A program made the translations under genes and the position numbers. The notes under the pieces were generated by a model, which was not told the DNA's origin, ran no database searches, and saw nothing but the letters and a program-made list of their open reading frames with translations. Below, piece after piece: positions 7,955 to 15,386 of a stretch of 38,832 nucleotides of DNA. This stretch comes from Butyricicoccus sp. OM04-18BH (GTDB lineage: Bacteria > Bacillota > Clostridia > Oscillospirales > Butyricicoccaceae). Each line of letters starts with the position of its first letter. Positions within the stretch are counted from its first letter, which is position 1. The stretch is from NCBI RefSeq assembly GCF_003481705.1, contig NZ_QULN01000013.1:1-38832 (forward strand), in the 5' to 3' direction.

Positions 7955-7963
7955 TAATGAAAA

Positions 7964-9619
7964 ATGAACAAGAACGAGAAGCACTATCCGCTGGATGTAG
8001 CAATGCCGCAGCACTGTGCATACGCTGTACGCGATCTTCCGCAGGCAACCGTTGAGCAGCGCGAGCGCGCTCTGAATGCAACGCACTGGAACGAGTTCGC
8101 ATTCCCGTCCGGCATGCTGACCGTTGATATGCTGTCCGACTCCGGCACCACCGCAATGACCAACCAGCAGCTGGCTACCCTGTTCCTCGGCGACGAGGCT
8201 TACGGCCGCAACACCGGTTATTACGTTCTGCTCGACACCTTCCGCGACATCTTCGAGCGCGGCGGCGAGAAGAACTGGAAGAAGATTCTGGACCTCGTTC
8301 GCACCGACTGCCGTGACATCGAGAAGATGATGGACGAAGTTTATCTGTGCGAGTACGAAGGCGGCCTGTTCAACGGCGGCGCAGCTCAGATGGAGCGTCC
8401 GAACTCCTTCATCATCCAGCAGGGCCGTGCAGCTGAGTCCGTTCTGATGGAAATCGTTAAGAAGATCCTGGCTGCTCGTCATCCGGGCAAGGTATTCACC
8501 ATTCCGTCTAACGGTCACTTTGATACCACCGAGGGCAACATCAAGCAGATGGGCTCTGTTCCGCGTAACCTGTACAACAAGGAACTGCTGTACGAAATTC
8601 CGGAAGGCGGCTCTTACGAGAAGAATCCGTTCAAGGGCAACATGGACATCGAGAAGCTCGAGCAGCTGATCACCTCTGTTGGTCCGGAGAACGTACCGCT
8701 GGTATTCACCTGCATCACCAACAACCCGATCTGCGGCCAGCCGGTATCCATGGGCAACCTGCGCGAGATCAACCGCGTAGCTCATAAGTACGACATCCCG
8801 CTGGTATTCGATACCGCTCGTTGGGCTGAGAACGCTTACTTCATCAAGATGAACGAGGAAGGCTACGCTGACAAGTCCATCGCTGAGATCGCTACCGAGA
8901 TGTTCTCCTACTGCGACGCATTCACCATGTCCGCTAAGAAGGACGGCCACGCTAACATGGGCGGCATGCTCGCGTTCCGCGACAAGGGCCTGTTCTGGCA
9001 GAAGTTCTCCGACTTCAACGAGGACGGCACCGTCAAGACCGACGTCGGCGTTCTGATCAAGGTTAAGCAGATCTCCTGCTACGGCAACGACTCCTACGGC
9101 GGCATGTCCGGCCGTGACATCATGGCTCTGGCAGCTGGTCTGTACGAGTCCTGCGACTTCGGCTATATGCATGACCGTGTATCCCAGTGCGAGTATCTGG
9201 CACAGGGCTTCTACAAGGCAGGCGTCAAGGGCGTTGTTCTGCCGGCAGGCGGCCACGCTGTATACATCAACATGGACGAGTTCTTCGACGGCAAGCGCGA
9301 TCACACCACCTTCGCAGGCACCGGCTTCTCGCTCGAGCTGATCCGCCGCTATGGTATCCGCGTTTCCGAGCTGGGCGACTTCTCCATGGAGTATGACCTG
9401 AAGACTCCGGAGCAGCAGGCTGAGCTGGCTAACGTAGTTCGCTTCGCGATCGACCGCAGCCGTCTGACCAAGGAGCACCTCGACTACGTTATCGCAGCCG
9501 TCAAGGCTCTGTATGAGGACCGCGAGTCCATCCCGAACATGCGCATTGTCTGGGGCCACAAGCTGCCGATGCGTCACTTCCACGCATTCCTGGAGCCGTA
9601 CCCGAACGAGGAGAAGTAA
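7964..9619 (+). CDS. tnaA: Tryptophanase (long form)
   Basis: 551-residue PLP-dependent beta-eliminating lyase, about 80 longer than E. coli TnaA (471). Core residues are present: QGR of the PLP phosphate site, Asp and Arg in VFDTARWAENAYF, the PLP lysine in TMSAKKDG (Lys326) and the C-terminal MRHFHAF. Against tyrosine phenol-lyase, the phenol-binding Arg is replaced (SELGDF) and the tryptophanase-specific His is kept (His538), so indole-forming tryptophanase is favoured. The extra length is mainly a charged insert before the QGR motif, containing NWKKILDLVRTDCRDIEKM. Substrate change cannot be excluded. The start follows TGGAGG. ridA precedes it and an amino-acid transporter follows. Codon use is strongly biased, suggesting high expression. 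Confidence 0.88.
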   Translation: MNKNEKHYPLDVAMPQHCAYAVRDLPQATVEQRERALNATHWNEFAFPSGMLTVDMLSDSGTTAMTNQQLATLFLGDEAYGRNTGYYVLLDTFRDIFERGGEKNWKKILDLVRTDCRDIEKMMDEVYLCEYEGGLFNGGAAQMERPNSFIIQQGRAAESVLMEIVKKILAARHPGKVFTIPSNGHFDTTEGNIKQMGSVPRNLYNKELLYEIPEGGSYEKNPFKGNMDIEKLEQLITSVGPENVPLVFTCITNNPICGQPVSMGNLREINRVAHKYDIPLVFDTARWAENAYFIKMNEEGYADKSIAEIATEMFSYCDAFTMSAKKDGHANMGGMLAFRDKGLFWQKFSDFNEDGTVKTDVGVLIKVKQISCYGNDSYGGMSGRDIMALAAGLYESCDFGYMHDRVSQCEYLAQGFYKAGVKGVVLPAGGHAVYINMDEFFDGKRDHTTFAGTGFSLELIRRYGIRVSELGDFSMEYDLKTPEQQAELANVVRFAIDRSRLTKEHLDYVIAAVKALYEDRESIPNMRIVWGHKLPMRHFHAFLEPYPNEEK

Positions 9620-9655
9620 TTTCATCCGTTCTCACGGCATAGCATAAAAAGAGAG

Positions 9656-9689
9656 AGGCACCGTGACCTTCGCGGCGCGGTGCCTTTTC
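9656..9689 (+). terminator. Terminator after tnaA
   Basis: AGGCACCG (9656-9663) pairs with CGGTGCCT (9678-9685), followed by TTTCT. Confidence 0.8.
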
Positions 9690-9708
9690 TGTAACAATAC
9701 GGACGTAA

Positions 9709-9837
9709 CCTGCGCCGCGCGGAAAGAGCGCAGGACTCATGCACAAATAGATACTGACTCGCAGAGGGCTCTGCGAGAAAGACAAGACCGGCAGCGGCCG
9801 CGGAAAACTAAACAGTTTCTGCGGACGCTGCTTTTTC
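9709..9837 (+). promoter_or_regulatory. Structured leader with terminator upstream of tnaT
   Basis: Three hairpins in a row: 9709-9734 (CCTGCGC/GCGCAGG), 9758-9777 (9-bp stem) and a long terminator-shaped hairpin 9791-9831 followed by TTTTT. The left arm of the second hairpin (CGCAGA) could instead pair with TCTGCG in the terminator. This looks like an attenuator for the transporter gene. I see no T-box sequence and no leader peptide. No convincing promoter is visible in 9690-9921. Confidence 0.45.
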
Positions 9838-9921
9838 TTTCAGCATCAGCAAAATACTTTACGCAATGACCCGGTATGTTCGAGATTTAGAGAACAGTTA
9901 CACAAAAGAGGGGTGTAAAAT

Positions 9922-11334
9922 ATGAGTAAAGATACGAACACGGTAGAAAAACGAGATGGCTTCCAAAGTAAATGGGGATTTATTTTAGCCTGTATCGGTT
10001 CTGCCGTCGGCATGGGCAATATCTGGCGTTTCCCGATCATGGTTCAGCAATACGGAGGCATGACCTTCCTGCTGCCGTATTTCCTTTTTGTTATCCTGAT
10101 CGGCGCTTCCGGTGTTATTGAAGAGTTCGCGCTCGGCCGCCGCGCAAAGGCAGGCCCGGTAGGCGCGTTCGGCATGTGCACCAAGGAGCGGACCGGCAGC
10201 GACAAGGCTGGCAAGGCCTTCGGCGCTATCCCGATCATCGGCGCGCTGATGCTCGCGATCGGCTACACGGTCGTTCTCGGCTGGATCTTCAAGTACGCAT
10301 TCCTGTCGATCACCGGCGGCCTGTACAGCCTCGGCACCGACATGGGCGCGATCGGCGGTACGTTCGGCGTGACCGCACCGGAGGCTGAGACCCTCGGCGA
10401 AGCCCTCAAGGCAATGGCGTCGGCCGGCTTCTTCGGCATCGGCAACGGCGTATGGCAGATCGTAGCGCTCGTCGTTTCTCTCGCAATCATGGTAATGGGC
10501 ATTGCAGGCGGCATTGAGAAGGCAAACAAGATCATGATGCCGGTTCTGTTCGGCCTGTTCCTCGTACTGGCAGTCTACATCGCGACCCTCCCGGGCGCAC
10601 AGGAAGGCTACAAGTACATCCTGAAGATCAATCCGGCCGGTCTTGCAGACCCGAAGGTATGGGTATTTGCATTCGGCCAGGCGTTCTTCTCCCTGTCTGT
10701 TGCAGGCAACGGCTCGGTTATTTACGGTTCCTATCTGCCGGAAGGCGAGGATATCCCGGGCTCCGCTCGCAACGTAGCAATCTTCGACACCATCGCAGCG
10801 CTGCTCGCAGCACTCGTTATCGTTCCGTCGATGGCAGCGGTTCTCGGCGCTGGCATCAGCGACGTTCATGGCGGCCCTGGCCTGATGTTCGTTTACCTCG
10901 TAAACGTATTCAACGCAATGCCCGGCGGCCGTATCATCGGCGTGGTATTCTTCATCTGCGTTCTGTTCGCAGGCGTTTCCTCGATCGTCAATCTGTATGA
11001 GGCTCCGATCGCGTTCCTGCAGGAGCAGTTCAAGTTTAATCGCGCAGCAGCCGTTGGCACCATCGGCGTCATCGGCCTGATCGTTTCGATCTCCATTCAG
11101 CCGTGGACCTCTCAGTGGATGGACGTTGTATCCATTTACATCTGCCCGCTGGGCGCAGCTCTCGCAGGCATCATGTTCTTCTGGGTACTCAGCAAGAAGT
11201 CCGCTCTCGAGGAAGTCAACAACGGCGCAAAGAAGCCGATCGGCCCGTGGTTCTACATCCTTGGCAAGTACATCTACATTCCGTTCGCAATCGCGGCGCT
11301 GGTACTTGGCATCAAGTATGGCGGTATCGGCTGA
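9922..11334 (+). CDS. tnaT: Na+-dependent amino-acid transporter, NSS (SNF) family
   Basis: 470 residues with 11-12 membrane helices. The N-terminal family signature is GFILACIGSAVGMGNIWRFP (Na+ and substrate site in helix 1). The family-typical FFSLSVAGNG of helix 6 is present, and SSIVNLYEAPIAFL follows later. Bacterial members include TnaT (tryptophan) and MhsT (hydrophobic amino acids). Its place behind tryptophanase suggests uptake of tryptophan or a related aromatic amino acid; the gene symbol rests on that context. GAGGGG precedes the ATG. A strong terminator and the first large repeat follow. Confidence 0.85.
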   Translation: MSKDTNTVEKRDGFQSKWGFILACIGSAVGMGNIWRFPIMVQQYGGMTFLLPYFLFVILIGASGVIEEFALGRRAKAGPVGAFGMCTKERTGSDKAGKAFGAIPIIGALMLAIGYTVVLGWIFKYAFLSITGGLYSLGTDMGAIGGTFGVTAPEAETLGEALKAMASAGFFGIGNGVWQIVALVVSLAIMVMGIAGGIEKANKIMMPVLFGLFLVLAVYIATLPGAQEGYKYILKINPAGLADPKVWVFAFGQAFFSLSVAGNGSVIYGSYLPEGEDIPGSARNVAIFDTIAALLAALVIVPSMAAVLGAGISDVHGGPGLMFVYLVNVFNAMPGGRIIGVVFFICVLFAGVSSIVNLYEAPIAFLQEQFKFNRAAAVGTIGVIGLIVSISIQPWTSQWMDVVSIYICPLGAALAGIMFFWVLSKKSALEEVNNGAKKPIGPWFYILGKYIYIPFAIAALVLGIKYGGIG

Positions 11335-11416
11335 TACACAACAACACGACACCTCCTACCTGCCCCTTTCAGTAAGCGGAATATCCTGCCCGGATTCTTC
11401 CGCAAGTCTCCGGCAA

Positions 11417-11447
11417 GGCCCCCTTTCTATCGTGGAAGGGGGGTTTT
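11417..11447 (+). terminator. Terminator after tnaT
   Basis: CCCCCTTTC (11419-11427) pairs with GGAAGGGGGG (11434-11443), then TTTT. Confidence 0.8.
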
Positions 11448-11454
11448 GCTTTAT

Positions 11455-11640
11455 CTGTCGAAAAGCTGGCGCTTTTCCGACAAGATGTGTTCTGACGGCG
11501 GCGCACCGCCGCAGAACACGGACGTCCGAAAGTTCCCGTTCGGAAACTTTCTCCCTCTCGGAGTATAAAAAGTCAGGTACACGCCCCGACTTTTTATGAA
11601 CCTGCTGCGCAGGTTCTATTTTATGCGCGCTGCCGCGCGG
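11455..11640 (+). repeat. Multi-hairpin intergenic repeat, copy 1
   Basis: A 186-nt element with a second copy at 28952-29165. In order it contains TGTCG/CGACA plus a variable 6-bp stem (11456-11482), a stem around CGGCGG/CCGCCG (11486-11519), GAAAGTT/AACTTTC (11528-11551), a stem in TATAAAAAGTC/GACTTTTTAT, GAACCTGC/GCAGGTTC, and GCGC-TGCC-GCGC. Loops and junctions are conserved between copies, while stems differ by compensating changes. It lies between the tnaT terminator and the symporter promoter. I do not recognise a named family. Confidence 0.75.
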
Positions 11641-11710
11641 GGGACAAAGACGAAAAACGGCTGGGTTTTTGAGGAATTGTTGGAAAACGGGGGAGAGACG
11701 GCGAAATGTA

Positions 11711-11739
11711 TTGACGAAAAAGGATAAAAACGGTATCAT
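11711..11739 (+). promoter_or_regulatory. Promoter of the symporter gene
   Basis: TTGACG (11711-11716), 17 bp, TATCAT (11734-11739), 55 bp upstream of the start codon. Confidence 0.7.
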
Positions 11740-11793
11740 ATATTGTGTACCGCAGGGAAAAACTGCGAGTAAAAAAGAGGAGTAGTAAACATT

Positions 11794-12984
11794 ATGGGGA
11801 AAATTTTTAAAAGTCTGCCGTTCAAGCTGCTGCTTGGCGTGGTGGTCGGCATTCTGCTCGGCCTTGTGGCGAACGAGGCGGTCATGAATGTCGTCGTTAC
11901 CATCAAGCAGGTGCTCGGCCAGATCATCACGTTCTGCGTGCCGCTGATCGTCATCGGCTTTATCGCGCCGTCCATCACCAAGCTTGGCCATAACGCTTCG
12001 CGTATGCTGATGGTCGCGCTCGTTCTGGCGTACTGCTCGTCGGTCGGCGCGGCGCTCGCGTCCGCGTCCGCCGGCTACGCCATCATTCCGCACCTGTCCA
12101 TCGTATCGCAGGTTGACGGTCTGAAGGAGCTGCCGGAGGTGCTGTTCCAGCTCGAAATCCCGCCGCTCATGAACGTCATGAGCGCGCTCGCGCTGTCGCT
12201 GATGGTCGGTCTGGCGATCACCTGGACCAAATCCAAGCGCCTGGAGGCGCTGCTCGACGAAATTCAAAACGTCGTTCTGGCCATCGTCTCCAAGATCATC
12301 ATCCCGCTGCTGCCGTTCTTCATCGCCTCCACCTTCTGCGGTCTGGCGTATGAGGGCACCATTACCAAGCAGTTCCCGGTATTCATCAAGGTCATCATCA
12401 TCGTCATGGTCGGCCACTATCTGTGGATGCTGCTGCTGTACGCGCTCGCCGGCGCATACTCGGGCAAGAACCCCATCGAGGTCGTCAAGCACTACGGCCC
12501 GGCATACATCACCGCGGTCGGCACGATGTCCTCTGCGGCGACGCTTGCCGTCGCGCTGCGTTGCGCGAAGAAGTCGAGCGTTCTGCGCAAGGACATGGTC
12601 GACTTCGGCATCCCGCTGTTCGCGAATATCCATCTGTGCGGTTCGGTTCTGACCGAGGTGTTCTTCGTCATGACTGTTTCGCAGATTCTTTACGGCAAGA
12701 TCCCGTCGGTCGGCACGATGGTCCTGTTCTGCATGCTGCTCGGCATTTTCGCCATCGGCGCGCCCGGCGTTCCGGGCGGCACGGTCATGGCGTCGCTCGG
12801 CCTGATCACCGGCATCCTGCTGTTTGACGGCACGGGCACCGCGCTCATGCTGACCATCTTCGCACTTCAGGACAGCTTCGGTACGGCCTGCAACGTGACC
12901 GGCGACGGTGCGCTGACGCTCATCCTCACCGGCTACGCGGATCGTCACAAGATCGCCGTGGCCGAAAGCACGGCCGAGGAATAA
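11794..12984 (+). CDS. Dicarboxylate/amino-acid:cation symporter (DAACS/SDF family)
   Basis: 396 residues. Eight or so membrane helices with two re-entrant regions are expected for this family. The second re-entrant segment is visible as IGAPGVPGGTVMASL, and the substrate/Na+ helix as FGTACNVTGDGALTLIL. Relatives such as GltP, DctA and SstT import glutamate/aspartate, C4-dicarboxylates or serine/threonine with Na+ or H+; the exact substrate cannot be read here. AAAGAGGAG lies before the ATG. The gene has its own promoter and terminator. It precedes a LacI regulator gene on the same strand, which has its own promoter. Confidence 0.9.
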   Translation: MGKIFKSLPFKLLLGVVVGILLGLVANEAVMNVVVTIKQVLGQIITFCVPLIVIGFIAPSITKLGHNASRMLMVALVLAYCSSVGAALASASAGYAIIPHLSIVSQVDGLKELPEVLFQLEIPPLMNVMSALALSLMVGLAITWTKSKRLEALLDEIQNVVLAIVSKIIIPLLPFFIASTFCGLAYEGTITKQFPVFIKVIIIVMVGHYLWMLLLYALAGAYSGKNPIEVVKHYGPAYITAVGTMSSAATLAVALRCAKKSSVLRKDMVDFGIPLFANIHLCGSVLTEVFFVMTVSQILYGKIPSVGTMVLFCMLLGIFAIGAPGVPGGTVMASLGLITGILLFDGTGTALMLTIFALQDSFGTACNVTGDGALTLILTGYADRHKIAVAESTAEE

Positions 12985-12999
12985 GGCTGTTTCAAATTT

Positions 13000-13036
13000 C
13001 AAGTGTCCGCTTGCTGTGCAGGCGGACATTTCTTGT
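13000..13036 (+). terminator. Terminator after the symporter
   Basis: TGTCCGC/GCGGACA stem with an inner TGC/GCA, followed by TTTCTTGTT; a moderate T-tract. Confidence 0.65.
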
Positions 13037-13177
13037 TATATTCCTGTTAAGGTTTCTTGTGGGAAGTCAAAAAATTGAAACTATTTTATTATAAATGACG
13101 CTTGTAATTTGCTTCATATGAATCTATTTTATAGTTAAGCAAAGGGTGGAAAAACCAAGCGCTTTTTATTTTCAGTA

Positions 13178-13195
13178 TTCGTGCACGTGCACGAA
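13178..13195. promoter_or_regulatory. LacI-type operator 1
   Basis: Perfect 18-bp palindrome TTCGTGCACGTGCACGAA. A second near-identical copy starts exactly 65 bp downstream (13243), which suits loop formation by a tetrameric LacI-family protein. It lies upstream of the LacI gene at 13392. Confidence 0.75.
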
Positions 13196-13242
13196 TTGCA
13201 AAAAGCGGAACGGATCTGCATTTTGCATATTTTTAACGTTGT

Positions 13243-13260
13243 TTCGTGCACGTGCACGGG
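13243..13260. promoter_or_regulatory. LacI-type operator 2
   Basis: TTCGTGCACGTGCACGGG shares 16 of 18 bases with the operator at 13178. The rest of 12985-13391 is AT-rich with no further gene. Confidence 0.7.
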
Positions 13261-13305
13261 ACGAAAAATGTTAAAGGTGAGGCGACTTTGCGAAATGAAT
13301 TTTGT

Positions 13306-13335
13306 TTGCCTCGGGAACGTGTATGGGTTTATAAT
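13306..13335 (+). promoter_or_regulatory. Promoter of the second LacI-family gene
   Basis: TTGCCT (13306-13311), 18 bp, TATAAT (13330-13335). The two palindromes lie upstream of it, so binding there would act by looping or on an unseen upstream promoter. Confidence 0.6.
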
Positions 13336-13391
13336 AAAATTATGTCAAACCCTATACTAAAAATGCTCGAAAGGCTGAAAAGACGACAAAA

Positions 13392-14411
13392 ATGACAAAC
13401 TTGGAATTGATTGCAAAGCTTGCAGGCGTGTCACGCGGTACAGTAGACCGCGTGCTCCACAATCGTGGTCAGGTCAGACCAGAAACCGAAGAAAAGGTTC
13501 AGGCGGTCATGCAGGAGCTGGATTTCCAGCCGAATGCGCTCGGACGGGCCTTCTACCTGTCACGAAAGAAAAACAAGATCGGCATTCTGGTCGCGTTCCG
13601 CGAACCGGATTTCCAGAAGCAGGTCATGCAGGGCGTGAACGAAGGCGTCGTTTACGCACGGCAGCATGGCGTGGAGGTGCTGATCGAATACGCGCATCCC
13701 GATGATACGGAGGGCTACCTCGCCTCGCTCCGGCGGCTGCTGGACGGAGGCGTTCGCGGACTCGCCATTCGAGGCGTCCTCTCCGACGAGATCGACCGGT
13801 GCCTCCGGGAGATTTCGCGGGAGCAGATGCAGATCGTTGTCTACAACGAGGATATCCGCGACAAAGGTCTGCGCGACTGCTTCGTCGGGCAGGACTCCTG
13901 CCGGGCAGGCGCCTGCGCCGCCTGTCTGATGGAACAGATCGCGGCGCCGGGCGGCGAGATGCTGCTCGTGGGCGTTGACGCCCGGCACGTTTCGAGCGAG
14001 GAACGCCTGAATGGATTTGCGGAGTACTTCCGTAAGCGAGGTACCGACGTATCTCATGTGATCTACGGCAAGGGCAGCCACGAGCTGACTTACCGGCAGA
14101 CGCGCGACATGATCGCCGCGAGAGAGCACATCTCGGGCATCTTCGTCAGCGGCGCCGGTCTCAGCGGCGCCGCGCACGCCGTCGATGACGCCGGACTGAC
14201 CGGCAGGATCAAAGTAGTAGGTTTTGACATAACCGAGTCCAATATGAGTTTTCTGAAAAAGGGCACCGTGCAGTTCCTCATCGATCAGGGACCGTACATG
14301 CAGGGCTACCGCTCTGTGCAGCTGCTCACGGAAGCGATCTTCCGCGACGCGCCCGTAGAGACCTCGTTCGTGGACACCGGCATTCAAATCAAAAATCCGT
14401 ACAACTGCTGA
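13392..14411 (+). CDS. LacI-family transcriptional regulator
   Basis: 339 residues. The LacI helix-turn-helix (TNLELIAKLAGVSRGTVDRV) begins at residue 2, the hinge contains PNALGRAFYLSRKK, and a sugar-binding-protein-like sensor domain follows, with DFQKQVMQGVNEG and VVGFDITESN. It probably binds the two palindromes upstream of its own gene. The genes downstream are fragments of a tripartite tricarboxylate transporter, so an organic-acid ligand is a guess. The ribosome site is weak (AAAAGACGAC before ATG). Confidence 0.9.
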   Translation: MTNLELIAKLAGVSRGTVDRVLHNRGQVRPETEEKVQAVMQELDFQPNALGRAFYLSRKKNKIGILVAFREPDFQKQVMQGVNEGVVYARQHGVEVLIEYAHPDDTEGYLASLRRLLDGGVRGLAIRGVLSDEIDRCLREISREQMQIVVYNEDIRDKGLRDCFVGQDSCRAGACAACLMEQIAAPGGEMLLVGVDARHVSSEERLNGFAEYFRKRGTDVSHVIYGKGSHELTYRQTRDMIAAREHISGIFVSGAGLSGAAHAVDDAGLTGRIKVVGFDITESNMSFLKKGTVQFLIDQGPYMQGYRSVQLLTEAIFRDAPVETSFVDTGIQIKNPYNC

Positions 14412-14431
14412 GCAATTGCCCGGCAGGAGTC

Positions 14432-14555
14432 AAAACCGCACTGTTCTATAAGGCGAAGAAACCGGAAAACGGTCCGCGCCGCGCGCCGAGATGATACCCC
14501 TCGGCTGCGCGGCCGGCTCTCCGGCCCTTCGCAGCATGGAACGGTGCGGTTTTTT
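14432..14555 (+). ncRNA. Candidate structured RNA with four-way-junction-like fold
   Basis: A 15-bp outer stem (14432-14446 with 14539-14553) encloses a 6-bp stem GCGAAG/CTTCGC (14453-14458 with 14527-14532) and three inner hairpins: ACCG/CGGT (14461-14473), CCGCGC/GCGCGG with CCGAG/CTCGG (14474-14512), and CCGG/CCGG (14513-14524). A T6 run (14550-14555) closes it. GAACGGTGCGG recurs at 14598-14608 and could compete for the same 5' arm. It may be the terminator of the LacI gene, a small RNA, or a switch for the tct genes downstream. Confidence 0.5.
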
Positions 14556-14657
14556 CATACGGATTATTGAGATAACGTCCGTTCCGTATCTGCGGTGAAC
14601 GGTGCGGGCAAAAAATTCTCACTTCACCTGAGGGGTGTGGTTGAAAGGAGAAAGTCT

Positions 14658-15314
14658 ATGAAAAAAATTATCCGCAGCACGAATGACCTCCTGCTGGCAG
14701 TGCTGATGGGCGGCCTGTCCATCTTTCTGCTGCTGAGCAAGAAGATCATCACCGGCGTGGAGAACGGTCTGGGCGGTATGTGGGCGCAGGCAAGCACCTA
14801 CATCCATCTGCTCGCAGGCGCACTCACCGGCTGCGGCAGCACCGGCTCCTCCTCCGCACAGGAGGTCATCGACTATGTAAACGCAAACCCGGGCAAGGTT
14901 ACCGTCGGCTGCACCGGCTCCAACAACGTAAACTACGGCACCACCATGGAGCTGCTCAAGGACATGGGCATCTACGACAAGGTTACGATCGTTCCGTATG
15001 ACGGCGGCGCTGCGAGCGAGACCGCGCTTCAGGGCGGCATCATGGTTGCCTACTTCATGGCAAACGTTGTCATGTATATCATGGAGCTCGGCCTGATGAA
15101 GGCGTTCGTCCGCATGGTAAACGTCAAGCTGTCCTTCCTGTTCCCGGCGATCGTCGCCTGCTGTGTGCTCGGCGTTTACACGCTGAACAACCGCATGTTC
15201 GACGTCTGGGTCATGATTATCTTCGGCTTTGTCGGCTATCTGCTGATCTGTCTGGGCATCGACATGGCGCCGGTCATCAAAAAGACTGTGACACACGGAA
15301 AGGAAAAGGCATAA
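14658..15314 (+). pseudogene. Chimera of TctB, TctC and TctA pieces
   Basis: A 218-residue open frame built from three parts of a tripartite tricarboxylate transporter. Residues 1 to about 53 are the first helix and start of a TctB-like small membrane subunit. The middle begins with a lipoprotein-like LTGCGSTGSSS and continues with TctC binding-protein sequence (VNANPGKVTVGCTGSNN, VPYDGGAASETALQGG). From about residue 127 it is the C-terminal end of TctA (MVAYFMANVVMYIMELGLMK, then VYTLNNRMFDVWVM). The joins are in frame and the start has a GAAAGGAG ribosome site, yet each part lacks most of its parent. It cannot form a working transporter. Internal deletions or assembly collapse are the likely causes. 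Confidence 0.75.
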
Positions 15315-15329
15315 CCCTGCACCGCATCC

Positions 15330-15373
15330 GGCGGTGGACGGGTAAAGCCGAACACCGCTGCCTGTTTTTTTAT
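15330..15373 (+). terminator. Probable terminator after the tct chimera
   Basis: GGCGGTG and CACCGCTG can pair around a linker; a T7 run follows at 15366-15372, overlapping the leader of the next gene. Confidence 0.5.
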
Positions 15374-15386
15374 GGAGGTTCTTCTG

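Noticed and set aside
7946..9625. 559-codon open frame on the minus strand
   Set aside because: Exactly antisense to tryptophanase; arises from the GC-rich, biased codon use of tnaA. No ribosome site and no family likeness.
9690..9921. T-box riboswitch before tnaT
   Set aside because: No T-box sequence or specifier-loop pattern is visible, although a terminator is present.
11356..13029. 557-codon minus-strand frame
   Set aside because: Antisense to the symporter and repeat; low-complexity Arg/Asp/His-rich translation typical of a shadow frame.
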